64,000 bases of DNA, taken from assembly GCF_004331735.1 (NCBI RefSeq), contig NZ_SJSO01000007.1, forward strand, positions 124,001 to 188,000, in the 5' to 3' direction. The stretch is from Pedobacter psychrodurus (GTDB lineage: Bacteria > Bacteroidota > Bacteroidia > Sphingobacteriales > Sphingobacteriaceae). Both the position numbers and the translations under genes were made by a program. This document shows positions 50,373 through 59,147 of this stretch, piece after piece (the first letter of the stretch is position 1; each line of letters starts with the position of its first letter). Under the pieces are notes generated by a model. It was given only the letters and a program-made list of their open reading frames with translations. It made no database searches and had not been told where the DNA came from.

Positions 50373-51806
50373 ATGAAAAACAAAAAACAACTTTGCTTTG
50401 CGCTGCTTTTGACGATTTCAAGCGGTCTTTTAATGAACGCCTGTAAAAAAGCACCCGTTTCAGAACCAGAAACGTTTAGCGCAAAACCAACTGCATTGGC
50501 ACTAAGCTCGGGAACCACTCCGCCGAGTTTTGTTACCAATACCAAAAACCTGAACATTGTGATGTTTGTGCCAACTGATAACCCGGCGCTTTCTGATTAC
50601 AAAACCCGCTTAACCTCATTATTGGTTCATTTTCAGGGCTGGTTCCATACCGAAATGTTAAGGTATGGTTATGATAAATACATGGGGCTGCCCAAAGTCG
50701 ATTCAACCGGATTGGTGCGTTTTATCGAAATACCCGCTCAGTTTGCACAGTCGGCTTACCCTTACACCGCCAGTATTTCAGCAACCAAAATCCTGAATGA
50801 GATTGCCGCTTACAAAGCTACACATGCATCAGAGTTCTCAAATTCAAGTCATACCCTAATTTTATTGCCGCAGCGTACAGATGGTAGTTTTGATCAGCCT
50901 TTTTACGGTTACGGTAAAAATTGTTTCGCTACTGATAATGCAAACATGGCGGTCGATAAAATCCCAAATGCAACATCAAATTTACTGGGTGGTATGCTGC
51001 ATGAGCTAGGCCATGGCTTAAATTTACCTCATAATCATGCCAAATATGCTTCAGAACAACCAACCTTGGGTACTTCTTTAATGGGATCAGGAAATGTAAC
51101 TTTCAGTAAAGGTCAGCCAACGTTCTTAACCGAGGTTGATGCTGCTATTTTAAACCGTAACGAAGTGTTCCAAAATCCTTTGCCCACAGAAATACCTTAT
51201 GAGGCAGCTACCACTACTATTAATGCACAGTTTGCCTACAATGCAACTACACAAGCTTTTAACGTTACAGGTTCATTTACCAGCAATAAAGACGTAAATG
51301 ATATCTTAATTTACATGGACCCTGATTTGGGTAGTAGCGATGCTGATTATAATGCAGTGGCATGGAGATCGAACCCAGGTACCGGAAATACAATTTCGGC
51401 AACCATTCCTTTTAGCGAGCTTTATTATAAAAACAACGAAGCTTACAACATCAGGGTGAAATTACTATTGAAAAATGGCGGTAATGTAAGCAAAACCTAT
51501 TCATTTTCATTTTTAAATGGTGTGCCACAAATTGGTGCAAATGGTTCTGCTAAATTTCATCAGAATGCCAGTTATGGTGGCTATGGTGTATCATTACCTG
51601 TAGGCCAGTATACCACAGCTGATTTAATTAGCCGTGGCATTAGTAATAACGATGTATCATCTGTTAATTTAGGTATTGGTGTTAAAGTGATTATGTATGA
51701 TGGAGATAACTTTACCGGAAGTAGCATAGAATTAACCTCTTCAAGCAATTATGTATCTACCTTTAACGATAAAGCATCGTCAATAAAAGTAATTGCAGTT
51801 AATTAA
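50373..51806 (+). CDS. Metzincin-like zinc metalloprotease lipoprotein with beta/gamma-crystallin-like C-terminus
   Basis: A 477-residue lipoprotein (lipobox LLMNAC, C24). Residues about 60-260 hold a zinc protease: LNIVMFVPTDNPALSDYKTRL opening strand, the zinc-binding HELGHGLNLPH (H210, E211, H214, H220) that matches the metzincin pattern HExxHxxxxxH, and a Met-turn candidate M237 in SLMGSG. A middle all-beta domain follows (about 285-390, TTINAQFAYNATTQAFNVTGSF). The last 85 residues (FHQNASYGGYGVSLPVGQYTTADLISRGISNNDVSSVNLG...) are a beta/gamma-crystallin-like module. It is anchored at the outer membrane, probably at the surface, inside a glycan locus, so it may cut the protein part of glycoproteins. 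The exact peptidase family was not identified. Confidence 0.75.
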   Translation: MKNKKQLCFALLLTISSGLLMNACKKAPVSEPETFSAKPTALALSSGTTPPSFVTNTKNLNIVMFVPTDNPALSDYKTRLTSLLVHFQGWFHTEMLRYGYDKYMGLPKVDSTGLVRFIEIPAQFAQSAYPYTASISATKILNEIAAYKATHASEFSNSSHTLILLPQRTDGSFDQPFYGYGKNCFATDNANMAVDKIPNATSNLLGGMLHELGHGLNLPHNHAKYASEQPTLGTSLMGSGNVTFSKGQPTFLTEVDAAILNRNEVFQNPLPTEIPYEAATTTINAQFAYNATTQAFNVTGSFTSNKDVNDILIYMDPDLGSSDADYNAVAWRSNPGTGNTISATIPFSELYYKNNEAYNIRVKLLLKNGGNVSKTYSFSFLNGVPQIGANGSAKFHQNASYGGYGVSLPVGQYTTADLISRGISNNDVSSVNLGIGVKVIMYDGDNFTGSSIELTSSSNYVSTFNDKASSIKVIAVN

Positions 51807-51882
51807 TGAATACTAGAATTTTAAAACAGACTGATCTGAAGATGCTCAAATCAAAAATAAGAAAAACACTTTTTTAAATCTG

Positions 51883-51927
51883 TTTTGCACTGTTAGCCCA
51901 GCCACTGTCTGGGCTAACAGTGCAAAA
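51883..51927 (+). terminator. Strong hairpin after the metalloprotease gene
   Basis: A 19-bp perfect stem: TTTTGCACTGTTAGCCCAG (51883-51901) with its complement at 51909-51927, loop CCACTGT. The A/T ends of the stem continue into ATTTT. It lies 77 bases after the stop and would insulate the GH20 gene. Confidence 0.8.
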
Positions 51928-52130
51928 TTTTAAGAAGCTGGCAAAGACCAGATGTATAGTTAAAGCAAATAAACAAAAGCACATTATCTGTTAAAACTAT
52001 TGCGTTCTTAGGAAACAATAAGAAAATCAAATGGGCAATAACAACGAGGGCCTTAACCTTGATTTACCAGTTGATTATAAAAAAAAGGAACTCAAATTCC
52101 TGTTTATGTATTTAAAATAACAACCAAATA
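51928..52130. other. Intergenic region before the GH20 gene
   Basis: No consensus promoter found. A 29-codon ORF (52031-52120, opening MGNNNEGLNL) precedes the GH20 gene by 10 bases but shows no other support. Confidence 0.3.
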
Positions 52131-53720
52131 ATGAGGTTACTATGTATATTATCTGTACTACTTATTTACTCAACTGCGTTTGCGCAGCATCCGGGAATTA
52201 TTCCTATGCCAGTGCAGTTTGTAAAAGGAAGTGGCTACTTTACCCTTAATAATTCCAGTAACATTGGTTATAATAACGACCAGCTAAAAACGATTGCCTA
52301 CTATTTTCAGAACGAATTATTAAGTCAAAAAGGAATTACCGTTCAGCAGAAAGCAAAATCGGCAAATATTGTTTTGCTGCTAAAAGCAGGGCGAAAACAG
52401 GTAGATTCATGCGTTTATCAGATCAGTATCAAACCTAACCAGATTATAGTTTCGGGTACACATCCCAATGGGATTTTTTATGGGGTGGTTTCGCTGTTGC
52501 AAATGGCAATGACCAATAAAAATAACCAGCTTCCGGTTGCTGAGATAAGCGATGCACCAGCTTATGGCTGGCGTGGGTTTATGCTCGACGAGTCACGCCA
52601 TTTTTTTGGCAAACAAAAAGTGAAATCCATATTAAACTGGATGGCATTTTATAAACTAAATACCTTTCACTGGCATTTAACCGATGAACCTGCCTGGCGC
52701 TTGGAAATTAAGAAATATCCTAATTTAGCCCTTATCGGAGGTATTGGAGATTATTTAACCCCTAATATGCCAGCTCAGTTTTACACGCAGGCCGATATTA
52801 GGGAAATTGTAGCCTACGCTGCAGAACGCTATATTAAAGTTATACCGGAAATTGATATGCCTGGGCATGCTACAGCAGCCAATAAAGCCTATCCAGAATA
52901 TTCGGGAGGCGGTTCAGCAGGGCACCCTGAGTTTACCTTTAATCCTGGCCTAGAAAAAACCTACAGTTATCTTACCGATATTCTAAAAGAAACCAATGTA
53001 CTTTTCCCCGCCGGACTAATTCATTTAGGGGGAGACGAAGTGAGTTACGGAAATGAAAAATGGGGAAGTAATACAGATATTTTGAAACTCCGTGAGCGTG
53101 AAAAGCTTAAAGATGATGCTGCGGTAGAACATTATTTTATGAAACGTATGGCCGATTCGCTTTATCAATTAAATGCCAGGGCTATTTTTTGGGATGAAAT
53201 GGCCGATGCCGATCTGCCGAAAGAGAAAACGATTATGTTTTGGTGGCGCCAGGAAAAACCTGCTCAGCTCCGTACAGCTTTAAGTAAAGGTTACCAAACG
53301 GTTTTATGCCCGCGCTTGCCATTGTATTTCGATTTTGTTCAGGATAGTACACATCAATACGGTAGGAAATGGAACAAACTCTATAGTCCGATTGAACAAG
53401 TATATCAGTTCGATGCACAGTCTTTTACTGAAAATGAAAAAGAAAAACAGCTCATTTTAGGTATACAGGCTAACCTTTGGACAGAGACGGTAGATAACGA
53501 TAATCGTTTAGATTATTTGCTTTTTCCGCGCATTGCTGCCCTGGCAGAAGCTGCATGGACTACGCAAAAACAAAAAGATTTTAAAGCCTTTAGAAATAAT
53601 CTAAACCAACATCTGGTACTTTATGGCAAAGCCGGGCTTTATTATTATCATCCCTCAAAACCTTTGCAAAACCCTGAAATACCGCTTAGGAGAAAGAAAC
53701 CATTAAATTATAAAGATTAA
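52131..53720 (+). CDS. GH20 family beta-N-acetylhexosaminidase
   Basis: A 529-residue exported enzyme (signal peptide to about residue 19, STAFAQ). The N-terminal GH20b domain (20-145) leads into the TIM barrel: YGWRGFMLDESRHFFGKQKVKSILNWMAFYKLNTFHWHLTDEPAWRLEIKKYPNL, VIPEIDMPGHATAA, and the catalytic pair D302-E303 in LIHLGGDEVSYG, where the glutamate is the acid/base and the aspartate positions the substrate acetamido group. WTETV and LAEAAWT close the barrel. It removes terminal beta-GlcNAc or beta-GalNAc. No C-terminal accessory domain is present, so it is a minimal enzyme. The GH29 gene follows 24 bases later in the same operon. Confidence 0.95.
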   Translation: MRLLCILSVLLIYSTAFAQHPGIIPMPVQFVKGSGYFTLNNSSNIGYNNDQLKTIAYYFQNELLSQKGITVQQKAKSANIVLLLKAGRKQVDSCVYQISIKPNQIIVSGTHPNGIFYGVVSLLQMAMTNKNNQLPVAEISDAPAYGWRGFMLDESRHFFGKQKVKSILNWMAFYKLNTFHWHLTDEPAWRLEIKKYPNLALIGGIGDYLTPNMPAQFYTQADIREIVAYAAERYIKVIPEIDMPGHATAANKAYPEYSGGGSAGHPEFTFNPGLEKTYSYLTDILKETNVLFPAGLIHLGGDEVSYGNEKWGSNTDILKLREREKLKDDAAVEHYFMKRMADSLYQLNARAIFWDEMADADLPKEKTIMFWWRQEKPAQLRTALSKGYQTVLCPRLPLYFDFVQDSTHQYGRKWNKLYSPIEQVYQFDAQSFTENEKEKQLILGIQANLWTETVDNDNRLDYLLFPRIAALAEAAWTTQKQKDFKAFRNNLNQHLVLYGKAGLYYYHPSKPLQNPEIPLRRKKPLNYKD

Positions 53721-53744
53721 CAAGAACACGAATAAAATTTGAAT

Positions 53745-55247
53745 ATGAAGAATATATTAAAGTTTGCCTTGGTTACTGTTGCTTCGATAGTTGCAGTAAA
53801 TCGTGCAGATGCACAATGGACTGGACCAAAGGGCAAGCCTACAAAAGAAGTTGAAGTTAAATACGGAACTTTAACACCGCCTCATCGTACTGATGATGAT
53901 ATGGAAGCTTTTCGCAGTTATGGTTTAGGGCAGTTCATCCATTGGGGAATTTATTCTATTGCAGGTAACGAATGGAACGGGGTAAGCGCAAGGGGCGGAG
54001 CAGCAGCATCAGAATGGATCCGTTCCTGGGGCGGGCCTACAGCACCTAAGGATTGGACAAAAACTTACGATAACTTGTACAAGCAATTTAACCCGAAAAA
54101 CTTTGATGCCAAACGTTGGGCTAAACAGGCAAAGGACATGGGTGCAAAGTATGTCATTTTTACCACCAAACATCATGATGGATTTGCGCTTTGGCCAACC
54201 AAATATTCCGATTATAACATTTCGGCATCTCCTTACAAAAAGGATCTCGTAAAGCAGATTGTTGATGCTTATACCGCCGAAGGTATTGATGTATATCTCT
54301 ATTTCTCTGTTTTAGAATGGAATAACCCCAATTATATGGGTAAAGCTCCAAAAACAGACGAAGAGAAAGAAAAATTTGGTAAATTTTTAGCTTATACCCG
54401 AAACCAGCTTTTAGAGCAACTGGATAATTATCCGAAAATTAAAGGTTTCTGGTTTGATGGTACCTGGGATGCCTCATGGAAAAGTACCTACGAATTTACC
54501 TACAATTTAGAAAAAGAACTCCGCGAAAAACACCCTGGATTAATTATCGGCTCTCGTTTTCGCAACGACGAACACGGCTCGCGACACTTCGATTCGAATG
54601 GAAATATTTTAGGCGATTACGAACAAGGCTGGGAGCGTAAGTTACCTACAGAATTTGAATGGTTAAACGGTAATGACTGGGATGCGGTAATGACTATTCC
54701 GCCAAATGGTTGGGGTTATATGAAAGATTGGTCGGGAATTTATACCAAAACTACCGACGATTTATTGGATATGCTGATGCGTTCGGTATCAATGAACGGC
54801 AATTTTGTGTTAAACTTTGGTCCTGATGGAAACGGAAATATGCATCCTGAAGAGGATAAAATTGCAAAGGAGGTGGGTGAATGGATAAAACTAAATGCGG
54901 AAGCAGTGTATGGTGTTCGTCATGCAGCATTAACACCTTCTAAATTAGGCTACTTTACTCAAAAAGACGATAACCTTTATTTAACTGTTTTTAACCGACC
55001 TGTAAATGGCATTGTGCGCATTGCAGTGCCTAAAAATGCGAAACAAGTTCCAGGTACAGCTACGCTTTTAATTAGCAGCAAAAATTTGGAATTAAAACAA
55101 TCAGACATTGGCTTGGATCTGGATAAGAATACCTATTACGACGTAACACTGCCAAAAGATTTTCAGCCCAATAAGGCATTTGTGGTTAAAATGAAATTGG
55201 TAGCCCCTAAAGCAAAATCGGCAAAGTTAATGGATGCTAAAATGTAG
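53745..55247 (+). CDS. GH29 family alpha-L-fucosidase
   Basis: A 500-residue exported enzyme (signal peptide to about residue 24, NRADAQ). The barrel carries YGLGQFIHWGIYSIAGNEW, AKYVIFTTKHHDGFALWPTKYSDYNI (the HHDGF motif at 143-147), and the nucleophile D238 in IKGFWFDGTWD. The C-terminal beta-sandwich (about 405-495, LGYFTQKDDNLYLTVFN) is intact, unlike in the fragment at 50000-50314. It releases alpha-1,2/3/4/6-linked fucose with retention. The ATG at 53745 is preferred to a TTG two codons upstream. With GH95 in the same locus the cell has both inverting and retaining fucosidases, a pattern seen in loci for host or algal fucosylated glycans. Confidence 0.95.
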   Translation: MKNILKFALVTVASIVAVNRADAQWTGPKGKPTKEVEVKYGTLTPPHRTDDDMEAFRSYGLGQFIHWGIYSIAGNEWNGVSARGGAAASEWIRSWGGPTAPKDWTKTYDNLYKQFNPKNFDAKRWAKQAKDMGAKYVIFTTKHHDGFALWPTKYSDYNISASPYKKDLVKQIVDAYTAEGIDVYLYFSVLEWNNPNYMGKAPKTDEEKEKFGKFLAYTRNQLLEQLDNYPKIKGFWFDGTWDASWKSTYEFTYNLEKELREKHPGLIIGSRFRNDEHGSRHFDSNGNILGDYEQGWERKLPTEFEWLNGNDWDAVMTIPPNGWGYMKDWSGIYTKTTDDLLDMLMRSVSMNGNFVLNFGPDGNGNMHPEEDKIAKEVGEWIKLNAEAVYGVRHAALTPSKLGYFTQKDDNLYLTVFNRPVNGIVRIAVPKNAKQVPGTATLLISSKNLELKQSDIGLDLDKNTYYDVTLPKDFQPNKAFVVKMKLVAPKAKSAKLMDAKM

Positions 55248-55722
55248 GTTATGATGGTCCATAAGCTGGGTTTTGAATGTAAAAATTTAAATGTAAACGA
55301 TATGGTAATTAATAAGGTTGATTAGTGCCCGAATTTTACCTTCTATACCAAGCGCGCATCAGACTGGTTATCTGATGTTGCTCCTGGTAAATACATTTAT
55401 TTGGTTAGTTAATGATTGCGTAGTGATGGATGTTTCTACGCAATCTTAATTTTAATCTAATGGGTATATATCCATATCATAATTACCAAAACCAAGTAAG
55501 TCTGAATCTGGGGGTTTTAATATAAATTGCGGGTACGATAATATACATCGCGGATGCAACAGCCAATTTTATTGGCTCTTGGTAAAATACATTTAATATT
55601 GAATTAAAACTGCACTGTAACTTTAACAATTTCATAACGCTGGCTAACCATCTTACTAATAAGATCGGTTCATCTTTGTTAAAAGACTTGAACCAAATAA
55701 TAAGACGATTAAGCACAATGAT
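55248..55722. other. 475-base intergenic region after GH29
   Basis: No gene can be supported. The region contains a CATCAGA/TCTGATG hairpin (55357-55377) and, on the minus strand, an ORF of 77 codons (55483-55716) with no recognisable feature. Confidence 0.4.
55357..55377. repeat. CATCAGA/TCTGATG hairpin
   Basis: CATCAGA (55357-55363) pairs with TCTGATG (55371-55377), loop CTGGTTA. It may serve as transcript end for the GH20/GH29 operon, although no T run follows. It is related in form to the hairpins at 56041 and 56141. Confidence 0.5.
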
Positions 55723-55998
55723 ATGAGACTGATTTCCTGCGTGGCGCTATTAATGGTTATACCAGCAATTGGACTTTTAACCAGAGCGGACAAATTTGCT
55801 GATCATAAAATGCCTGATACATCAGCGCATAAGCACATTGTAAATGATTCAGCTTCATTTAGCTTGTTTAATCATGTTGGTGCGACTGCTAAGTTTGATG
55901 ATGCACCTGTTGTATTTACAACTGATTACCGGCTGAATTTTTTTAAGCCTGTATATCTCAACGCAAACCCTTTATTAACCATTAATAAAATAGAGTAG
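55723..55998 (+). CDS. Small exported hypothetical protein
   Basis: A 91-residue ORF with a plausible signal peptide (MRLISCVALLMVIPAIGLLTRA) and a short polar mature part (DKFADHKMPDTSAHKHIVND ... FFKPVYLNANPLLTINKIE). No family is recognised. It has no operon partner, with 475 bases of non-coding DNA before it and a repeat tract after it. The start at 55723 is the only ATG near the hydrophobic segment. It may be a small periplasmic or secreted protein. Confidence 0.45.
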   Translation: MRLISCVALLMVIPAIGLLTRADKFADHKMPDTSAHKHIVNDSASFSLFNHVGATAKFDDAPVVFTTDYRLNFFKPVYLNANPLLTINKIE

Positions 55999-56040
55999 CC
56001 AGCTGCTTTAAGAAAAGTTCATAGGCCCTTTTCATGTGGT

Positions 56041-56060
56041 GTCAGATATTTCTATCTGAC
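56041..56060. repeat. GTCAGATA hairpin
   Basis: GTCAGATA (56041-56048) pairs with TATCTGAC (56053-56060), loop TTTC. Confidence 0.7.
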
Positions 56061-56140
56061 AATTCGTTAAATTCCATCTATTAAATTCCATTTTGATCCT
56101 TTACTCAAATTGGAGTTGCTACATTTCTAAAATGGTTCTC

Positions 56141-56164
56141 CTGTCAGATGATAACATCTGACAG
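56141..56164. repeat. CTGTCAGATG hairpin
   Basis: CTGTCAGATG (56141-56150) pairs perfectly with CATCTGACAG (56155-56164), loop ATAA. It shares the GTCAGAT core with the hairpin 80 bases upstream. Together they end the region between the small secreted protein and the minus-strand HAD gene. Confidence 0.75.
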
Positions 56165-56219
56165 CAATTTTAACCGACTTTAGACTAGGCACTCTAAACT
56201 AAAGACTTCAAACTCCAAA

Positions 56220-57002
56220 CTACTTACCTTCCCACCAGACTAATGGAAACTTAATTTCATCAACAGAACTTGCAATCATATCTGGTTTAAAAGCATAGTG
56301 ACCTAAAGTATCCTTACTTGATATGCCCGACAGCACCAAAATGGTTTTATATCCCATCTGAACGCCTCCTTGTATATCAGTTTCCATGGTATCGCCAATA
56401 ACAGTAGTTTCACTGGTTTCCAATCCTAGAAATTTACGTGCCGAACGCATCATCACCGGACTTGGTTTACCTGTAACAAACGCTTTTCTTCCGGTTGCTT
56501 CCTCAATCATTGCTGTGGTTGCTGCGATGCCAAGGTTGTTCCATCCTGGTTTTTTGGGTGATGGATCTCTGTTCGTGGTGATAAATTTAGCTCCCGCCAG
56601 AATCATATCAACAGCACGCTGTACCATTTCGAGTGTAAAGTTTCTACCTTCTCCCAGTACCACAAATTCTGGATCGGTGTTTACCAAAGTAATACCATGA
56701 TCGTGTAAACTGCTTAATAAACCACCTTCTCCTAATACATAAGCGGTACCATTTGGGCTTTGATCGGATAGAAATTTTCCGGTAGCCATTGCGCTGGTAT
56801 ATACATGGCTTTCTTCTACTTTTATACCAAGCCCTTTTAGTTTTCGCACTACCTCTAAAGCAGTTCTTTGACTGTTGTTGGTCATAAATGCAAAAGGAAT
56901 ATCTTCATCAATTAAGTTTTTAATGAATTTATCAGCGCCAAATATCAATTCTTCCCCGCTATAAATCACCCCATCCATATCTATTAATAATCCTTGTTTC
57001 AT
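56220..57002 (-). CDS. NagD-like HAD-IIA family hydrolase
   Basis: A 260-residue cytosolic phosphatase of the HAD superfamily, subfamily IIA. Motif I is LLIDMDGVIY with D8 (nucleophile) and D10; motif II is AFMTNNSQRT (about 37-46); motif III is the lysine in FVTGKPSPVMM; motif IV is VIGDTMETDIQGG. The large cap domain between motifs II and III marks class IIA (NagD, phosphoglycolate/4-nitrophenyl phosphatases). In E. coli NagD acts on nucleotide and sugar phosphates. A link to sugar metabolism is possible, but the gene lies in its own transcription unit with a -7 box at 57032-57039. Confidence 0.9.
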   Translation of the reverse strand: MKQGLLIDMDGVIYSGEELIFGADKFIKNLIDEDIPFAFMTNNSQRTALEVVRKLKGLGIKVEESHVYTSAMATGKFLSDQSPNGTAYVLGEGGLLSSLHDHGITLVNTDPEFVVLGEGRNFTLEMVQRAVDMILAGAKFITTNRDPSPKKPGWNNLGIAATTAMIEEATGRKAFVTGKPSPVMMRSARKFLGLETSETTVIGDTMETDIQGGVQMGYKTILVLSGISSKDTLGHYAFKPDMIASSVDEIKFPLVWWEGK

Positions 57003-57031
57003 ATTTTTTGTAGATTTAATCTGTTTACGTG

Positions 57032-57039
57032 CAAACTTA
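57032..57039 (-). promoter_or_regulatory. -7 promoter element of the HAD hydrolase gene
   Basis: On the minus strand the sequence reads TAAGTTTG, an exact TAnnTTTG match, about 30 bases before the ATG at 57002. The only TTG upstream is 13 bases away, closer than the usual 17-20, so the -33 part is doubtful. Confidence 0.4.
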
Positions 57040-57213
57040 ATATTTTCTTGTTCAATCAGTGTTAAGCTAAAGTCTTTCAGCAGTCAGTTTTAACCCAAAC
57101 TTATCCTGCTATGTTCGAATGGTATTTCTTTCTTGTTCTTTTATTTAATAAAAAATTAATATTCAAATTGTAGCATATCTTTAATTTCTACCGTATTCAT
57201 AGAAAATTAAATT

Positions 57214-57738
57214 ATGAAAAACGCTTTTAAAGTAACCGCCATTTTTTTGATTGCATTAAGTATCTTGAGTGCTTGCAAAAAGAAAACTGATAATCCAATG
57301 GAATTCACCATTGATGCGCAAAATCTAACTCCTTGTACTGAAGGAAGCTGTCTGTATGAGTATACTAATTATGCAGCAATGTCAGATCAGCAGATGGCAC
57401 TTACCACCGGGCAATACCGGATTTTTTTGGCAACGAAGAGTAATAGCTTTAGTACCACGCGGGTATATATTCAGGCACCTATGCTGGGTGATAAATTTTT
57501 ATTAAATGATGCGGATATTCTGGCCGGTAAAGTAAAATATTTGTTTTCTTGCCCTACATGCGATTATATTAACCTAACGCCAATAGCTGGTACAGTAAAA
57601 GGAATCAAAGTGGCTAATTCCAATACCTCGTCAGAAAAATGGTTGCTGGATGCTCAAATTGTTTTGGCAGCTGAAAAAACTAAACTACCTATTGATACCA
57701 TATACATTAAACAATATTTTAATTTAGCAGTAAAATAA
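57214..57738 (+). CDS. Hypothetical lipoprotein
   Basis: A 174-residue lipoprotein (lipobox LSAC, C21, mature start KKKTDNPMEF). The mature part looks all-beta: MEFTIDAQNLTPCTEGSCLYEYTNYAAM, FLATKSNSFSTTRVYIQAPML, VKYLFSCPTCDYINLTPIAGTVKGIKV and a last VLAAEKTKLPIDTIYIKQYF. Four mature cysteines (CTEGSC and CPTC) could form two disulfides or a metal site. The family is not recognised. It converges with the esterase gene and has no cotranscribed partner. Confidence 0.65.
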   Translation: MKNAFKVTAIFLIALSILSACKKKTDNPMEFTIDAQNLTPCTEGSCLYEYTNYAAMSDQQMALTTGQYRIFLATKSNSFSTTRVYIQAPMLGDKFLLNDADILAGKVKYLFSCPTCDYINLTPIAGTVKGIKVANSNTSSEKWLLDAQIVLAAEKTKLPIDTIYIKQYFNLAVK

Positions 57739-57743
57739 GATAG

Positions 57744-57783
57744 GGTGCCTATGCTATGTAATAATTAAATGTACATAGGCGCC
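57744..57783. terminator. Hairpin between convergent lipoprotein and esterase genes
   Basis: GGTGCCTATG (57744-57753) pairs with CATAGGCGCC (57774-57783, one T-G change), loop of 20 bases. The right arm overlaps the last codons of the minus-strand esterase gene (stop at 57765), which suggests overlapping 3' ends; no T run follows. Confidence 0.45.
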
Positions 57784-58493
57784 ATTTTTCGCCAATAATG
57801 GGGGCGGTGCGCATTACTTTCCCATGTATAAAACTGGTTAGGCACACCTTTTTCCCATAGTAAACTACTAAGATGTTGGTTTACGCTTAAGAACGGATCA
57901 GTTTCGCCTACCGCTAGAATAATTTCCATGTTTCTAACAGCTGATAACAATCGATCGTCGTTTAGGTTAGCAATGTATTGTGCTGGCATATTCAAATAAA
58001 CCTCTTCGCTATGAAATCCATTAAGCAGGTCTCTAAAATCGCCTATATTGTCTGTAAGGTCATATCTGCCACTAATGCCAACCGCTTTTTTAAATAACCA
58101 GGGGTATTTCATGGCCAGGTTTATGGCATGGTAAGCACCCATGCTACAACCAGCGGTTTCTACGTAATTGCCATCATTTTTCTGATAAATAAGCGATAAT
58201 ACTTCTTCAAGGAGGTATTTTTCATATTGTAAATGCCTGCCTATCCGTACGGATGGAAATACCTCATCGTTATAAAAGCTCTCTCCATCTATACTATCAA
58301 CACAGAAAATTTGAAGTTCACCATTTTCAATCTGCTCACTTAAAGAAGCTATAATTCCCCAGTTTTCATAATCGTAAAACCTGGCCATACGGGTGGGAAA
58401 AAAGATAACTGCCCTTCCGGCATGACCGAAAACGAGTAGTTCCATATCCCGTTGTAGATTATGGCTGAACCATTTATGATATTCCCTGTTCAT
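57765..58493 (-). CDS. Esterase family protein (alpha/beta hydrolase)
   Basis: A 242-residue cytosolic alpha/beta hydrolase of the esterase-D-like (PF00756) group. The nucleophile elbow is ETAGCSMGAYHA with S117; the oxyanion-hole region is FGHAGRAVIFFPT; a probable acid is in EIILAVGETDPFL (aspartate), and the catalytic histidine is likely in WESNAHRPHYW. The frame extends to a TTG at 58502; the ATG at 58493 is preferred. Relatives include S-formylglutathione hydrolases and feruloyl-type esterases, but without a signal peptide a cytosolic role is likelier. It is followed by the SGNH hydrolase gene upstream on the same strand (66 bases apart), so the two may form a lipid or ester-degrading operon. 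Confidence 0.82.
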   Translation of the reverse strand: MNREYHKWFSHNLQRDMELLVFGHAGRAVIFFPTRMARFYDYENWGIIASLSEQIENGELQIFCVDSIDGESFYNDEVFPSVRIGRHLQYEKYLLEEVLSLIYQKNDGNYVETAGCSMGAYHAINLAMKYPWLFKKAVGISGRYDLTDNIGDFRDLLNGFHSEEVYLNMPAQYIANLNDDRLLSAVRNMEIILAVGETDPFLSVNQHLSSLLWEKGVPNQFYTWESNAHRPHYWRKMAPMYI

Positions 58494-58559
58494 TAGCTTC
58501 AATTCTTTTGTGGAAAATTAATGCATGTATGTTATCCGGATATTAATTAAGCGTAATGA

Positions 58560-59147
58560 TTAACCTAATTTCTCTTTAACAGTAGTTGCCCATAAACGAT
58601 AACCCTCTTCACTCAGATGCAGTCCGTCGTGATCGTAAAGTGCAGGATTTGGGTTACCTTCTTTATTGAGCATTTTCTTAAATACATCAATAAATTTCCA
58701 ATTGCTATTGAGTTTGATAATTTCGCTTTCGATGAGGTTATTGGTATAGCTAAACTGATCGGCCATTTGCCAACGGGTAAGGCTAGGTTTTAAGGATATA
58801 AAATAACAAGGCAGTATGCCAAACCGCTGGTTAACTTTAACCATCAACTGTTGAAAAAAGATAAATATCTCTTCTGGGTTTCTGCCATCACCAAGGTCGT
58901 TATCGCCTGCATATACCACAAGTGCCTTTGGCCTGTAGTCTATCATAATCCGCTCAAAAAACCATACACATGCTGCTAATGTAGAGCCGCCAAAGCCTAA
59001 ATTAGTTACTTTCATGTAATCAAAATCATCTTCGAGACTATTCCATAAACGAATAGATGAACTGCCATAGAAAATAACACCTGGATGCTCCCGATCTAGG
59101 CGATGCGCCCTTTCCAATTGTTTAACTTCTTCTTCGTACCAGTACAT
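58560..59147 (-). CDS. SGNH/GDSL family hydrolase
   Basis: A 195-residue protein with the four SGNH blocks: FYGSSSIRLW (block I, catalytic serine about S30, GSS instead of GDS), TNLGFGGSTLA (block II glycine), VVYAGDNDLGDGR (block III asparagine) and LYDHDGLHLSEEGY (block V, with aspartate and histidine of the triad). It has no signal peptide, so it is probably cytosolic. Members cleave acyl or acetyl esters of sugars and lipids. It lies upstream of the esterase gene on the same strand and is probably cotranscribed with it. Confidence 0.88.
   Translation of the reverse strand: MYWYEEEVKQLERAHRLDREHPGVIFYGSSSIRLWNSLEDDFDYMKVTNLGFGGSTLAACVWFFERIMIDYRPKALVVYAGDNDLGDGRNPEEIFIFFQQLMVKVNQRFGILPCYFISLKPSLTRWQMADQFSYTNNLIESEIIKLNSNWKFIDVFKKMLNKEGNPNPALYDHDGLHLSEEGYRLWATTVKEKLG

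Noticed and set aside
52031..52120. 29-codon ORF before the GH20 gene
   Set aside because: Short, polar, no family resemblance and no regulatory structure overlapping it.
55321..55411. In-frame stretch reading FTFYTKRASDWLSDVAPGK that looked like a decayed protein end
   Set aside because: An upstream TAG and no match to a known family end; it overlaps a hairpin and may be coincidence.
55483..55716. 77-codon minus-strand ORF
   Set aside because: Shows no signal peptide, domain or conserved motif, and ends in an unusual TWFW-rich tail; treated as chance.
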